Program-made: the position numbers and the translations under genes | The notes under the pieces: generated by a model | The model's input: the letters and a program-made list of their open reading frames with translations, nothing else | What the model was told of the DNA's origin: nothing | Databases searched by the model: none | Shown here: piece by piece, positions 17,707 through 26,600 of the stretch | Position numbering within the stretch: position 1 is the first letter of the stretch | Layout of the letters: each line of letters opens with the position of its first letter | From: Clostridia bacterium | GTDB lineage: Bacteria; Bacillota; Clostridia; Oscillospirales; CAG-382 | Direction of reading: 5' to 3' | Assembly (NCBI GenBank): GCA_017516825.1 | Contig: JAFXBC010000001.1 | Coordinates: 1 to 35,284, forward strand | DNA length: 35,284 nucleotides

Positions 17707-19895
17707 AACGATTCCAGCATGGAGGGCATAGCGGTATGCCGCTTGGGCTTTTTGGCGTTTTCCGCCATGTCGTTCAAAATATATTGCTCACCTACGATAC
17801 AAACCATCTCCTTGGCACGGGTGACGGCGGTGTAAAGCAGGTTGCGGGTCATCAAGGGAGGTGCCGCCGCAAAGGAGGGCATCACCACGAAACGGTATTC
17901 ACTGCCCTGGCTCTTGTGGGTGGTGATGGCGTATGCCAGCTCCAGATCCTCCAGCAGGGAGAAATCGTATTCACAGGTGCGGTCGTCAAAGTCGATGAGG
18001 AGGTATTCTCCCTGGACGTTGATGAGGCGGATCTTCCCGATGTCGCCGTTGAAGATGCCGGAGCCGTCTCCGTCCCCCTTGCTCCACAGCAGGTCGTAGT
18101 TGTTGCGGATCTGCATCACCTTGTCTCCCTCGCGAAAGAGGCGGTTGCCCACCTTCTTTTCTCTCTTTTTGGGAGAGGGCGGGTTCAGGGTGGCCTGGAG
18201 GGCGGTGTTCAGCTCCGCCGTCCCCAGAGGGCCTTTTCTCGTCCAGCAGATCACCTGGATATCCTCCAGGGGGTCGATCTGATACCGATTGGGCAAACGG
18301 TAGGCGCACAATTGCAAAACCGTGTCCCGGATCTCCTCCGCGCCATGGCGCTCCATAAAGAAGAAATCGTTGTCTCGCACGGAAAGCATGGGGGCCTCCC
18401 CTCGATTGATGCGGTGAGCGTTGACGATGATCAGGCTTTCCTCCGCCTGGCGGAAGATGTGGTTCAGCCGCACCACGGGGAATTTCTCGGATTCGATGAG
18501 GTCGGAAAGACATTTTCCCGGCCCGACGGGGGGGAGCTGATCCACGTCCCCGATGAGGATCACGTAGGTGCCGGGCTTGATGGCCCGCAGTAAGGCTTCC
18601 ATCAGCAGGGTGTCCACCATGGACATCTCGTCGATAATAATGGCCTTGCAGGTGAGAGGATTGTCCTCGTCCCTGGCAAATCTGGCCTTATGATCCTCGG
18701 AAAAGCCGGTCTCCAGCAGGCGGTGGATGGTCTTGGCCTCCTTGCCGCTGGCCTCTGCCATACGCTTGGCGGCTCTCCCCGTGGGGGCGGCCAGCACGCA
18801 GGAGAGCTTCAGCTCCTCGAAGATCTGCAAGATCGCCTGGATCACCGTGGTCTTACCGGTACCCGGGCCGCCGGTGACTACCGTAAGGCCTGTGGTCACG
18901 GCGCTGAGAATGGCTTCCCTCTGCTCCGGGGCGTAGGTAATGCCGTATTCCCGTTCCAAATGGGAGATGCGGGTCTGCACCCCCTCCAGAACGAAGGGGA
19001 ACTTCTCCCTTGCCAGGCGGTGGAGCTTGGCGGCGATGTATTGCTCGGCGGCAAACAGCTCCTTCAGGGCGTAGAAGGAGCGGCCGTCTTCCTCGGTGTA
19101 GATCAGCTCCTTGCTTTGCAACAGCAGGCTGATGGCGTGGAGGATCGCAGGCTCCTCCACCGACAGGGCACGGCAGGCCTGGGAGATCAGCAGTTCCTCC
19201 GGCAGGCGGCAATGCCCTCCCTGGTAGGCGGCGGTGTGTACCACGTAAAGGATCCCCGCGCAAAGGCGCTCCTCACTGTCGAAGGGCAATCCCAGGGAGC
19301 GGGCGAACTGATCCGCCTTTTCAAAGCCGATACCGTCGATCTCCTTGCAGAGACGGTAGGGGTTCTGCTTGGCCAGATCCACGGCGGCAGAGCCGAACCG
19401 CTTGAAGATCCGCACGGACAGGGAAGGCCCGAAATATTGGCCGAAGAACAGCATCACGGAACGCATCCCAAACTGCTGTTCAAAGGATTCGTGGATCTCG
19501 TCCGCCTTTTTGGGGGAGATCCCCTTGATATCGCACAGCCAGCGGTGCTTGTTTTCAATTACGTCCAAAGCGTCCTCTCCGTAGGCGGCAAGAATACGCT
19601 CCGCCAATACGGGGCCGATGCCCTTGATGGCACCGGAGGACAGGTATTTTAGAATGGCCTCGGCGGAGTTGGGAAGATTCTTCTCAAAATACTCCACCCG
19701 GAACTGCCGCCCGAAGGTGGGGTGAACCGTCCAGGTGCCACGCACCTTCACCGTTTCCCCTTCTCCCACGAAGGGCATGGTGCCCACCAGGGTAACGGGC
19801 TCTCCCATGCAGTCCAGCACGCAGATGCTGTATCCGTTTTCCCCGTTGGAATAGACCACTTCGTCAATGACGCCTTCCAAGAAACCGCCTTCCAT
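17703..19895 (-). CDS. recD2: RecD2-type SF1 ATP-dependent DNA helicase
   Basis: This 730-residue protein has the RecD2 layout: an N-terminal OB-like domain (1-72), helix-hairpin-helix repeats (about 80-200: SGAIKGIGPVLAERIL, DIKGISPKKADEI), then the superfamily 1 motor. Walker A is TGGPGTGKTT (341-350), Walker B IIIDEMSMVD (418-427), and the last helicase motif YAITTHKSQGSEY lies near the C-terminus. RecD2 unwinds DNA 5' to 3' and acts in repair and fork maintenance without RecBC. It is the first gene of the operon; the promoter at 19941-19969 lies 46 bases upstream, and a GAAAGGCGG sequence ahead of the ATG may serve as ribosome binding site. Confidence 0.93.
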   Translation of the reverse strand: MEGGFLEGVIDEVVYSNGENGYSICVLDCMGEPVTLVGTMPFVGEGETVKVRGTWTVHPTFGRQFRVEYFEKNLPNSAEAILKYLSSGAIKGIGPVLAERILAAYGEDALDVIENKHRWLCDIKGISPKKADEIHESFEQQFGMRSVMLFFGQYFGPSLSVRIFKRFGSAAVDLAKQNPYRLCKEIDGIGFEKADQFARSLGLPFDSEERLCAGILYVVHTAAYQGGHCRLPEELLISQACRALSVEEPAILHAISLLLQSKELIYTEEDGRSFYALKELFAAEQYIAAKLHRLAREKFPFVLEGVQTRISHLEREYGITYAPEQREAILSAVTTGLTVVTGGPGTGKTTVIQAILQIFEELKLSCVLAAPTGRAAKRMAEASGKEAKTIHRLLETGFSEDHKARFARDEDNPLTCKAIIIDEMSMVDTLLMEALLRAIKPGTYVILIGDVDQLPPVGPGKCLSDLIESEKFPVVRLNHIFRQAEESLIIVNAHRINRGEAPMLSVRDNDFFFMERHGAEEIRDTVLQLCAYRLPNRYQIDPLEDIQVICWTRKGPLGTAELNTALQATLNPPSPKKREKKVGNRLFREGDKVMQIRNNYDLLWSKGDGDGSGIFNGDIGKIRLINVQGEYLLIDFDDRTCEYDFSLLEDLELAYAITTHKSQGSEYRFVVMPSFAAAPPLMTRNLLYTAVTRAKEMVCIVGEQYILNDMAENAKKPKRHTAMPSMLESL

Positions 19896-19940
19896 CTGCC
19901 TGCACCGCCTTTCGGTTTTTGCTATACTTAATCACCTTAC

Positions 19941-19969
19941 ATTATAATATATCCCGTGGGAAAAATCAA
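19941..19969 (-). promoter_or_regulatory. Promoter of the recD2-to-oxidoreductase operon
   Basis: On the minus strand, TTGATT (19969-19964) is separated by exactly 17 bases from a perfect TATAAT (19946-19941). It is the only strong promoter seen upstream of the nine-gene block, whose genes are spaced by -13 to +23 bases. Confidence 0.8.
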
Positions 19970-20010
19970 GAAAAAAGCGGGGTGTTTTTGTGAAATATTC
20001 TTGCAAATAA

Positions 20011-20040
20011 CAAAAGGACGCTCCCTGTTACGGGAACGCC
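20011..20040 (-). terminator. Intrinsic terminator of the HTH regulator gene
   Basis: On the minus strand, GGCGTTCCC (20040-20032) pairs with GGGAGCGTC (20025-20017) using one G-U pair, followed by TTTTG. It begins 7 bases past the regulator's stop codon and separates it from the recD2 promoter. Confidence 0.7.
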
Positions 20041-20046
20041 CTGTCT

Positions 20047-20256
20047 TTACGCTTTCTTTTGATAGTATTCCACGAACAGATCGTTGGGGGTACATTCCAA
20101 AATATCACAGATGGCTTTCAGGTTCTCAAACTTGATGGAGCTGGTTTCGTTTTCCAGGATCCTTTTGAAGTTTTGATAACTCAAACCCAACTGCATATAA
20201 AGCCAATAGCGGGTCTTTCCTTTTTCTTTCAAGATCTCGTCAATACGAAAATGCAC
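20047..20256 (-). CDS. Small XRE/Cro-type HTH transcriptional regulator
   Basis: This 69-residue protein is a single helix-turn-helix domain of the Cro/C1 type (HTH_26-like). RYWLYMQLGLSYQNFKRILE contains the two HTH helices, and FENLKAICDILECTPNDLF is the typical closing part. The start is GTG 20256: a perfect GGAGGT (20264-20269) lies 7 bases upstream, whereas an in-frame GTG at 20271 would lie upstream of that site. The protein is divergent from the SLOG-like gene, and repeats of CACATTA lie between them, so it most likely represses both its own promoter and that of its neighbour. Confidence 0.85.
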   Translation of the reverse strand: MHFRIDEILKEKGKTRYWLYMQLGLSYQNFKRILENETSSIKFENLKAICDILECTPNDLFVEYYQKKA

Positions 20257-20270
20257 GGTCGCTACCTCCA

Positions 20271-20349
20271 CACATTAGATAACGCACACATTTTATTCCA
20301 AAAGTTTGCTTGACAAATAGACTTGCACATTATATAATGTGTGCATTAG
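20271..20349. promoter_or_regulatory. Divergent regulatory region with CACATTA half-sites
   Basis: The half-site CACATTA occurs at 20271-20277, as CACATTT at 20287-20293, and at 20326-20332, where it is mirrored by TAATGTG (20335-20341) to give the perfect 16-base palindrome CACATTATATAATGTG. A further GCATTAG lies at 20343-20349. The palindrome covers the -10 of the plus-strand promoter. The 20287 site overlaps a possible minus-strand -10 (ATTTTA at 20290-20295, with TTGTCA 15 bases away), which is a weaker promoter call. The pattern fits cooperative binding by the adjacent HTH protein. Confidence 0.6.
20310..20338 (+). promoter_or_regulatory. Perfect consensus promoter of the SLOG-like gene
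   Basis: TTGACA (20310-20315), 17-base spacer, TATAAT (20333-20338): all 12 hexamer positions match. Such a strong promoter would need a repressor, consistent with the palindrome over the -10 element. Confidence 0.85.
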
Positions 20350-20393
20350 GCTTTCCGAAATACGAAGGGAAAATGATTGTGGAGGAGAATGAT

Positions 20394-20834
20394 ATGGTTG
20401 TTGCGTTTTGCGGGCATTCTACATATATTCCGAACGCTGCGGACGAGAAAGAAGTTCTTGCGGTTTTGGAACGGGTTGTGGGAGATGTACCGTGTGAATT
20501 TTTCTTGGGAGAATACGGGAGCTTTGATTCCTTTGCGTACGGCTGTGCGAAAAAATACAAGGAGAAACACCCTGCTTCTAAGTTGTTTTTTATAACGCCA
20601 TACCTGAATCAAGAAAAGATGCAATTCCAAGCGGAGAGATTTGATGGCATAATCTATCCGCCTCTTGAATACGTGCCTCCCAGGTACGCGATCGTAAAAC
20701 GAAACAAGTGGATCGTTGAACAAGCCGATCTTATCTTTGCACATATTACCCATGAATACGGAGGTGCGTACACAATGTATTGCTATGCGAAGAGAAAAGG
20801 GAAGACGGTCTATATGATCGGAACATGGTCGTAA
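20394..20834 (+). CDS. SLOG-like (DUF1273/YpsA-type) small protein
   Basis: This 146-residue cytoplasmic protein resembles the SLOG superfamily of Rossmann-like nucleotide-binding proteins. MVVAFCGHSTY forms the first strand and loop, FLGEYGSFDSFAYGCA (about 39-54) is the phosphate-loop-like stretch, and the C-terminal GGAYTMYCYAKRKGKTVYMIG resembles the closing helix and strand. SLOG proteins are thought to sense or cleave nucleotide-derived signals; the ligand here is unknown. The start is ATG 20394, with GGAGGA 7 bases upstream; earlier in-frame starts are within the promoter or have poor spacing. The gene is alone on its transcript, divergent from the HTH gene and closed by a terminator at 20843-20871. 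Confidence 0.75.
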   Translation: MVVAFCGHSTYIPNAADEKEVLAVLERVVGDVPCEFFLGEYGSFDSFAYGCAKKYKEKHPASKLFFITPYLNQEKMQFQAERFDGIIYPPLEYVPPRYAIVKRNKWIVEQADLIFAHITHEYGGAYTMYCYAKRKGKTVYMIGTWS

Positions 20835-20842
20835 AAAGAAAA

Positions 20843-20871
20843 AGAAGGCTCTTTGTAAGAACCTTCTTTTT
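20843..20871. terminator. Bidirectional terminator between the SLOG-like gene and ispH-S1
   Basis: AGAAGGCTCTT (20843-20853) pairs with AAGAACCTTCT (20857-20867), with one mismatch, around a 3-base loop. A T-run follows on the plus strand (20867-20871) and an A-rich stretch precedes it (20833-20843), which gives the minus-strand transcript its T-run. Confidence 0.85.
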
Positions 20872-20882
20872 GATTTTGCAAA

Positions 20883-22019
20883 TTACTCAGCTGCTTCTTC
20901 AGCGGGAGCTTCCTCTACGGGAGCTTCTTCGGGCTCCAGGAGAGCCTTGATGGAAAGGTTGATACGCTTTGCTTCCAGATCCACGCCAACGATCTTAACG
21001 GTGACCTTATCGCCAACGTTGAGAACGGATGCGGGGTTGTTCACAGCCTTAGCCGCGATCTGGCTGTTGTGGATCAGACCGTCCAGCTCGGGGATGATCT
21101 CTGCGAATGCGCCGAAGGGCATCAGAGACACGATCTTAACGTCAACAACGTCGCCGATGGAGTAGTTGTTGGTGAAGATGGTCCAGGGATCGGACTCGGG
21201 AGTCTTGTAGCCCAGAGAGATACGCTTGGTTTCGGGATCGTAGCCCTTGATGAACACGTTCAGCTTCTGGCCGATGGTGAGCACCTCTGCCGGGGGACGG
21301 AGTCTGCCCCAGGACAGCTCGGAGATGTGAACCATACCGTCCACAGGCCCGATGTTAACGAATGCACCGTAGTTCATGATTGCACGAACGGTACCAACGT
21401 ACTTCTGGCCGATCTCGATGTTTTTGTAGAATTCTTCCTCAGCCTGCTTCTTCTCTGCTCTCTGAACAGCCTTGATGGAGCCGACTGCGCGCTTGCGGTC
21501 CTCGTTGATGTCGATCACCTTGAAGTTGACCTTCTGGCCCTTCAGAGGCTCCAGGGACTCGCCCTTTGCAACGCCGGACTGGGAAGCGGGGATGAACACG
21601 CGGGAAGTACCCTTGGTTACAACCACGCCGGAGAAGGTGTCTTCCTTGCGGATAACTTCCTTCACTACGCCGGTGAGGATCTCGCCGGACTCGTGAGCTG
21701 CCTTGATAGCCTCCCAATGCTTGGAAACGTCCAAACGCTTGCTGGAAAGCTGAACGGTGCCGTCGGAGTCGCTGAACTTGATACATACCACTTCGATAGA
21801 GTCACCGACATGGTACTTCTCAGTCAGATCAATGCCGCTCTCGTCGGTGATCTCGTCGTAAACGAGAATGCCGGTGTGCTTGGTGCCAAGATCGACCTTA
21901 AGCTCGGAAGCACTGACAGCGGAAACGATGCCCGTAACCTTATCTCCTGTATGTAATGTTTTGAAGGAAGCTTCCAGAAGCTCTGCGAAGCTTACTTCTT
22001 CATTTCTGATGTCTGCCAT
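20883..22019 (-). CDS. Possible independent S1 protein from an internal start
   Basis: Within ispH-S1, the minus strand reads AGGAGGTAA (22036-22028), then 8 bases, then ATG (22019-22017) in frame. The product would begin MADIRNEEVSFAELL and have 378 residues with four S1 domains, the usual size of free-standing S1-like proteins of Firmicutes. No internal promoter with a proper -35 is seen; the internal TATAAT at about 22042 lacks one. So this would be an alternative translation product of the same mRNA. It supplies a reason for S1 to be made in excess over IspH. Inference from sequence only. Confidence 0.55.
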   Translation of the reverse strand: MADIRNEEVSFAELLEASFKTLHTGDKVTGIVSAVSASELKVDLGTKHTGILVYDEITDESGIDLTEKYHVGDSIEVVCIKFSDSDGTVQLSSKRLDVSKHWEAIKAAHESGEILTGVVKEVIRKEDTFSGVVVTKGTSRVFIPASQSGVAKGESLEPLKGQKVNFKVIDINEDRKRAVGSIKAVQRAEKKQAEEEFYKNIEIGQKYVGTVRAIMNYGAFVNIGPVDGMVHISELSWGRLRPPAEVLTIGQKLNVFIKGYDPETKRISLGYKTPESDPWTIFTNNYSIGDVVDVKIVSLMPFGAFAEIIPELDGLIHNSQIAAKAVNNPASVLNVGDKVTVKIVGVDLEAKRINLSIKALLEPEEAPVEEAPAEEAAE

Positions 22020-22865
22020 GGTGTTTATTACCTCCTGAATTATACTACCGGGAGCCGAAGCCCCTGCAGTGATCAAAATGGATTTCGCCCCTCGCAAAAG
22101 TGCTTTGTGCGGGGCAAGGTCGGCGGCGGTCTCCACCTGGAGGGCATCCCTTCCGACCTCTTTGGCAATGCGGAAAAGCTTTACCGTATTGGAGCTGTTA
22201 CGGGAACCGACTACCACCGTGAGATCGGAATCCTTTGCAAGCTCCCGTACCTCCTTCTGGCGGTTTTCGGTAATCGAACATATTGTATCAGATATTTTTG
22301 AATGAGTATACACAGATTTTATGAACTTTTGACATTTTTTCCATTCTTCCGTGTGGAAGGTGGTCTGTACCGCCAGCACCACGGGATCGTCCATGGGGGC
22401 ACAGCCTGCAAAAGTCTGCTCTAATTCCGCAAGTCCGCTGTAAACGGCGGTCTCGCCCGGGGCGGCACTGACGATGCCCTGAACCTCGGGGTGATCCTTG
22501 TCGCCGATGATGATGAACTTAGCATCCGTGGCGGAGGCGGCGATGCGGTGGATCTTCTGCACGTAAGGACAGGTGGCGTCCACGTAGGAAAGGCCGCTTT
22601 CCCGGATCATGCGGTAGACCTCCCCGGTGGCGCCGTGGGCGCGGATGAACAGAAGTGCATCCTTGGGGAGGGAAGGGATCTCCTCCGGAGTGATGAAGCA
22701 AACGCCTCTTTCCCGCAGGGATTCCGTAAAGGTACGATTGTGGATCAACTCGCCCAGACAGTAAATGGGCTTGCTTTGCTCTGCGATGGCCTGCTCCATC
22801 AGCTCCACCGCGCGGGAAACCCCGGGGCAGAAGCCTGCGTGCTTGGCTACGCGGATACCGTTCAT
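20883..22865 (-). CDS. ispH: IspH fused to ribosomal protein S1 (bifunctional)
   Basis: This 660-residue protein joins two enzymes. Residues 1-282 are IspH, the last step of the non-mevalonate isoprenoid pathway. Iron-sulfur ligands are C13 (HAGFCPGV), C99 (DATCPYV) and C196 (SDTICSITENRQ), with the conserved H77 (RAHGA) and H125 (GDKDHPEVQG). From 283, four S1 RNA-binding domains follow (about 300-375, 390-465, 480-550, 560-635) and an acidic tail. This fusion is known in Clostridia. ATG 22865 overlaps the cmk stop as ATGA. A perfect ribosome binding site and ATG exactly at the junction suggest that S1 is also made separately. Confidence 0.93.
   Translation of the reverse strand: MNGIRVAKHAGFCPGVSRAVELMEQAIAEQSKPIYCLGELIHNRTFTESLRERGVCFITPEEIPSLPKDALLFIRAHGATGEVYRMIRESGLSYVDATCPYVQKIHRIAASATDAKFIIIGDKDHPEVQGIVSAAPGETAVYSGLAELEQTFAGCAPMDDPVVLAVQTTFHTEEWKKCQKFIKSVYTHSKISDTICSITENRQKEVRELAKDSDLTVVVGSRNSSNTVKLFRIAKEVGRDALQVETAADLAPHKALLRGAKSILITAGASAPGSIIQEVINTMADIRNEEVSFAELLEASFKTLHTGDKVTGIVSAVSASELKVDLGTKHTGILVYDEITDESGIDLTEKYHVGDSIEVVCIKFSDSDGTVQLSSKRLDVSKHWEAIKAAHESGEILTGVVKEVIRKEDTFSGVVVTKGTSRVFIPASQSGVAKGESLEPLKGQKVNFKVIDINEDRKRAVGSIKAVQRAEKKQAEEEFYKNIEIGQKYVGTVRAIMNYGAFVNIGPVDGMVHISELSWGRLRPPAEVLTIGQKLNVFIKGYDPETKRISLGYKTPESDPWTIFTNNYSIGDVVDVKIVSLMPFGAFAEIIPELDGLIHNSQIAAKAVNNPASVLNVGDKVTVKIVGVDLEAKRINLSIKALLEPEEAPVEEAPAEEAAE
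22028..22036 (-). promoter_or_regulatory. Perfect internal Shine-Dalgarno at the IspH/S1 junction
   Basis: The minus strand reads AGGAGGTAA, complementary to the 3' end of 16S rRNA, 8 bases ahead of the in-frame ATG at 22019. In the fusion it encodes part of Gln-Glu-Val-Ile. It is stronger than the ribosome binding sites of most genes in this window. Confidence 0.7.
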
Positions 22866-23548
22866 GCTGTGACCGTCCCCAGCTTTTCTTCCACGATCCG
22901 CAGGGCGGCTTCCACCGTCTGTTCGGGAGTCAGGGAAGAATTGTCTAAGAAAATGGCATCCTCTGCGGGCTTGGCAGGGGCGATCTCTCTGCCGGAATCG
23001 TTGGCGTCGCGCTTTTTGATGTCTGCCAGAACCTGCTCCTCGGTGATGTCCTCACCCTTGGCCAACAGCTCCGCCAAACGGCGCTTGGCTCTCTGTTCGG
23101 GGGAAGCCTCCATATACAGCTTCACCTGAGCGTGGGGAAGGATCACCGTGCCGATGTCTCTGCCATCCATGATCACGTTGTTCTGCCGTGCGATGCTTTG
23201 CTGGGTCTCCAAAAGAAACGCCCGTACCTGGGGGACCTTGGAGACCTGGGAGGCGTAATGGGAGGCGGTGGAGGTTCTGATCTCCTCCCCCAGCCGAACG
23301 CCGTCCAGATATACGGCGTTGCCGCCGTTTTCCAAACGCATCTGCAGATCCATCTGCCCCAGCAGGGGCACCACGTCCTCAGGCCGTTCCGCAGACACGC
23401 CGTGGCGAGCCGCAAACAGACCGATGGCGCGATACAGGGCACCGGTATCGATGTAAATATACCCCAAGGCGGCGGCAAGTCCCTTCGCCAAGGTGCTTTT
23501 TCCCGAGCCGGAAGGCCCGTCGATTGCGATGTTGATCGTTTTAGTCAC
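22862..23548 (-). CDS. cmk: Cytidylate kinase
   Basis: Cmk phosphorylates CMP and dCMP with ATP. The 228-residue protein has the P-loop GPSGSGKST (11-19), YIYIDTGALYRA in the nucleotide-binding region, the NMP-binding insert, MDGRDIGTVILPHA and the lid arginines (EASPEQRAKRR). The start is taken as GTG 23548, since AAAAGG lies 7 bases upstream; an in-frame GTG at 23557 overlaps that ribosome binding site and would add three residues. It overlaps ispH-S1 by four bases. In many Firmicutes cmk neighbours the gene for S1, which fits the fused downstream gene. Confidence 0.93.
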   Translation of the reverse strand: MTKTINIAIDGPSGSGKSTLAKGLAAALGYIYIDTGALYRAIGLFAARHGVSAERPEDVVPLLGQMDLQMRLENGGNAVYLDGVRLGEEIRTSTASHYASQVSKVPQVRAFLLETQQSIARQNNVIMDGRDIGTVILPHAQVKLYMEASPEQRAKRRLAELLAKGEDITEEQVLADIKKRDANDSGREIAPAKPAEDAIFLDNSSLTPEQTVEAALRIVEEKLGTVTA

Positions 23549-23564
23549 AAAATTCACCTTTTAG

Positions 23565-23593
23565 ATTATACACCAAAAAATCATGTCGCGCAA
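23565..23593 (-). promoter_or_regulatory. Probable promoter of cmk-ispH-S1
   Basis: On the minus strand a perfect TATAAT (23570-23565) lies 16 bases before the GTG start, with TTGCGC (23593-23588) 17 bases further upstream. The -35 matches consensus only in TTG. The short distance to the start codon leaves a very short leader. Confidence 0.5.
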
Positions 23594-23658
23594 GGGTTTT
23601 TCCAAAAAAAAGAAAGGCAGATTTCACAAAATATCGCTCTTTCTTTTGACAAATCAAA

Positions 23659-23684
23659 CAAAAGAGAAAGCGCAGGGCTTTCTC
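23659..23684 (-). terminator. Terminator of the cyclic glucan synthase-like gene
   Basis: GAGAAAGC (23664-23671) and GCTTTCTC (23677-23684) form a perfect 8-base stem with a 5-base loop. On the minus strand it is followed by TTTTGTTTG. It starts 8 bases past the stop codon of the gene at 23692. Confidence 0.75.
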
Positions 23685-23691
23685 TCTCGTT

Positions 23692-26600
23692 TTACAGGCG
23701 TATTTTAGCGGTGACGGTATGCTCTCCGTCGGGCAAGACCACAGGGAAGGTGACGGGAACCCCGTCCATGGTGTCCTCCGTGTCGGTGGAAACGGTGACG
23801 GTGATCCTGCCGTGGAAGCGCAACACCGTTTGGTGGGGGATGCGGGGGCAAAGCTCCAGAATGCGGTTTCCCGCAGAAAGGCGGATGCCCAGCACATCCT
23901 CGAAAAACACCTTGTAGTACCAGCCCGCGGAGCCGGTGTAGAAGCTCCAGCCCCCTCTGCCCGCCCATTGGCCGCCGTAGATATCCGCGCACATGGCGTA
24001 GGCCTCCGAACGGTAGCGCTCCGCTTCCCCGGGGGTGGCGTTCCGAAGCAAGGGGTTCGCCCCTGCCAGCAGCTCCAAGGCGGTCTCCACGTCCCCCGTC
24101 TCCAGAAAGGCTTTTGCGCCCCAGATGGCGGCGTGGGTGTATTGCCCGCCGTTTTCTCGGATGCCCGGCGGATATCCCCGCACGTAGCCCGCAGGGGTGT
24201 CTCCCTTGTCGAAGGGCGGAGAGAACAGCTTCAAAAGCTTGTGCCGCGGGTCGTAAAGCTCTTTCTTTGCGGTCTCCAGGGCGATCCTGCAACGGGCTTC
24301 GTCCGCCCCCGCAAACAGGGCGAAGGCCTGGGACAGGACGTCTATGGCGCACTCCTTGTTCCCCGCCTTTCCCAGCACGTGTCCGTCGTCGCAGAAGGCG
24401 CGGAGATACCGATCTCCGTCAAAGGCGTGCTTTTCCGCGCTTGCCAACAGCTCTGCCGCCGTCTGCTCCAGGTGGGCGGCGCTTTCCGGATCCTCCTTGC
24501 GGAGAATGGGCAGGAAGGCCTTGGCCGACACCACGTACAGGAAGGTGGAGAAAACGCTTTCCCCCTTACCCTTGGCTCCCACGGCGGAGAAGGCGTCGTT
24601 CCAATCGCAGATCCCCATTAAGATCAGCCCGTGCTTTCCGCGGTTGTCTCCCTTGGCAAAGGCACGTAAGCAATGCAACAGCACCGTTTCGCTGAGGAAG
24701 CTTTTGGCGGGAAGCTCGTAGCGTTCGTTTTCCCCTGTCAGGGGCGGGGAGGCCAGATACCCCGCCTGGGCGGCAAGGATGCTTTCGTCCCCCGTCTTTT
24801 TCACGTAGTCTGCCACCACCAAAGGGAGCCACAGCAGATCGTCGGAGCAGGTGGTGCGGATGCCTCTGCCGCCCTCGTGCCACCAATGCTGAACGTCCCC
24901 TTCCTCGTACTGATGCTCACAGCAACGGAGAATATGCGCCCGCACCTCCGCGGGCTTGGCGTATACCAGGGCAAGGCAATCCTGCAATTGATCACGGAAG
25001 CCGTAAGCCCCGCCGGATTGACGGAAGGAGGCTCGTGCGTAAAAGCGGGAGGCGGCGATCTGATAGGGGAGACAGCGGTTCAAAAACAGGTTTTGCCCCC
25101 GGGAGCGGGTGAAGATCTCCACCGGCGGCCGCATTTCCGAAGCGAAAGCCTCCGCCCCGGCTTGCTCCGCCTCGGCGGAAAGCTCTGCCGCTTGGGCCAG
25201 CAGGGTCTCTTGGTTCTCCTCCGCACCCCCTCCCAGCAGGAAGGTGGCGTAGTTGTAGCGGAGGGAAAGCCCCACCAGGTCAAAAAAACCGCTTTCCGAG
25301 GGGATGCCGTAAAGCTCCTCGGAGGAGTACAAGGGGGTGGCGCCCTTGGCGTACAGTAAGCCCACCCCGCGGTCAAAGGCGGGGTCGTGTCCCGAACGGA
25401 ACAGAATGGCGCCTCCCCGCTCCGTCTTCCAAAGGCAGGGGTTGGGGGTAACGCCGCTCCCCATGGCAGGGCGCAGGCAGAACAACAGCTCCCCGCCGCT
25501 TCCGCTTCCGCGGGAGATCATCACCCGCACCACCTTAAAGGGCTTTTCTTTGCAACAGAACGCAACCACCCGATAGGAGAGTCCCTCCAGGCTTCCCTCC
25601 CAGCAGGCGATCCCGTTCCCCCAGAACACCTTCCCCGCGCAGGCCGCCAGGTCGTACAGCCTTCCGCCCAGACGGAGGTACAGCACCTCTCCGGGGGAGA
25701 GGGCGGAAGGATCCCCGGGTGCAGGGGTGAGACGGTGCTGTTGTGCGTTCCCCAGGAAGGTGTACCCCAGGGAGGAGGCGGTGACGATGCTCCCCGCCTG
25801 CTTCCCCGCCAGGACGAAGGCGCGTACTCCCGCGGGACGGCGGTGCTTCAGCAGGGTGTAGCCCTGCTCCTCTCCGAACCCGTCCGCCGTGGGGAAGGCG
25901 TTTTCCGGAAGCGGGACCTCCACGGGTGCCCCCGCCAGAATAGGCGGGGTAAAGCGATGGACAGGGGCGGGGCGCAACCCTTTTTCCACCTTGGAGGGCT
26001 GTCTCCACACCGCGCAAAGGGAGGGAAGAAGCGCCCCCAAGGAGGGCTCCAATTGCTCCTCTCGCAACAGGAAGATGCCCCCCCGCACCCCCAAAAAGCC
26101 TCCCAGCTCCAGCTCCTCTGCCAAAGCCAACAGTCCCTTCTCCACGGGACGGAAGTATTGCCCGTCCCCCTTTGGCAACAGCAAAAGCTCCGTGCGGATC
26201 CCCGCTCTGGCCAGCTCCAGAAACCCGCTCATCAGCCTGCGGGCCTCCTCCCCGTGGGCTTCCCCCGCCTCCATGCCCAGCAAGGGATAATCCCCGGAGA
26301 TGCCGTACTTCCAAAGCATTTCCCTGCGGTAAATCGGGAAGTCTCCCGACGCGGGAGATCTTGGGAACATGAGACGCCCCAGCAGATCGCAGGCCTCTGC
26401 GGAGGCGGTGGCGGGGAAGCTTTCCGTTTCCCGCCTTGCGGTGAGGATGGCGTTTTGCACCTCCTCTTTGGTCCCCGCCATAGAAAGCAACAGCGTGGCC
26501 TTCCCGCTACCACGGGGAGACGTGCGGACAACGCAGAAGGGGTCGATGCATACCCCCGTTTTGCCGTCCAAGGGCAGATCCAAAGCGGCGGGGTGGTTCA

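Noticed and set aside
20310..20393. N-terminal extension of the SLOG-like protein
   Set aside because: It begins on the -35 element of its own promoter; GGAGGA places the start at 20394.
22037..22047. Internal promoter for S1 inside ispH
   Set aside because: A TATAAT sequence precedes the internal ribosome binding site, but no -35 lies at 16-18 bases, and the codons encode the conserved end of IspH.
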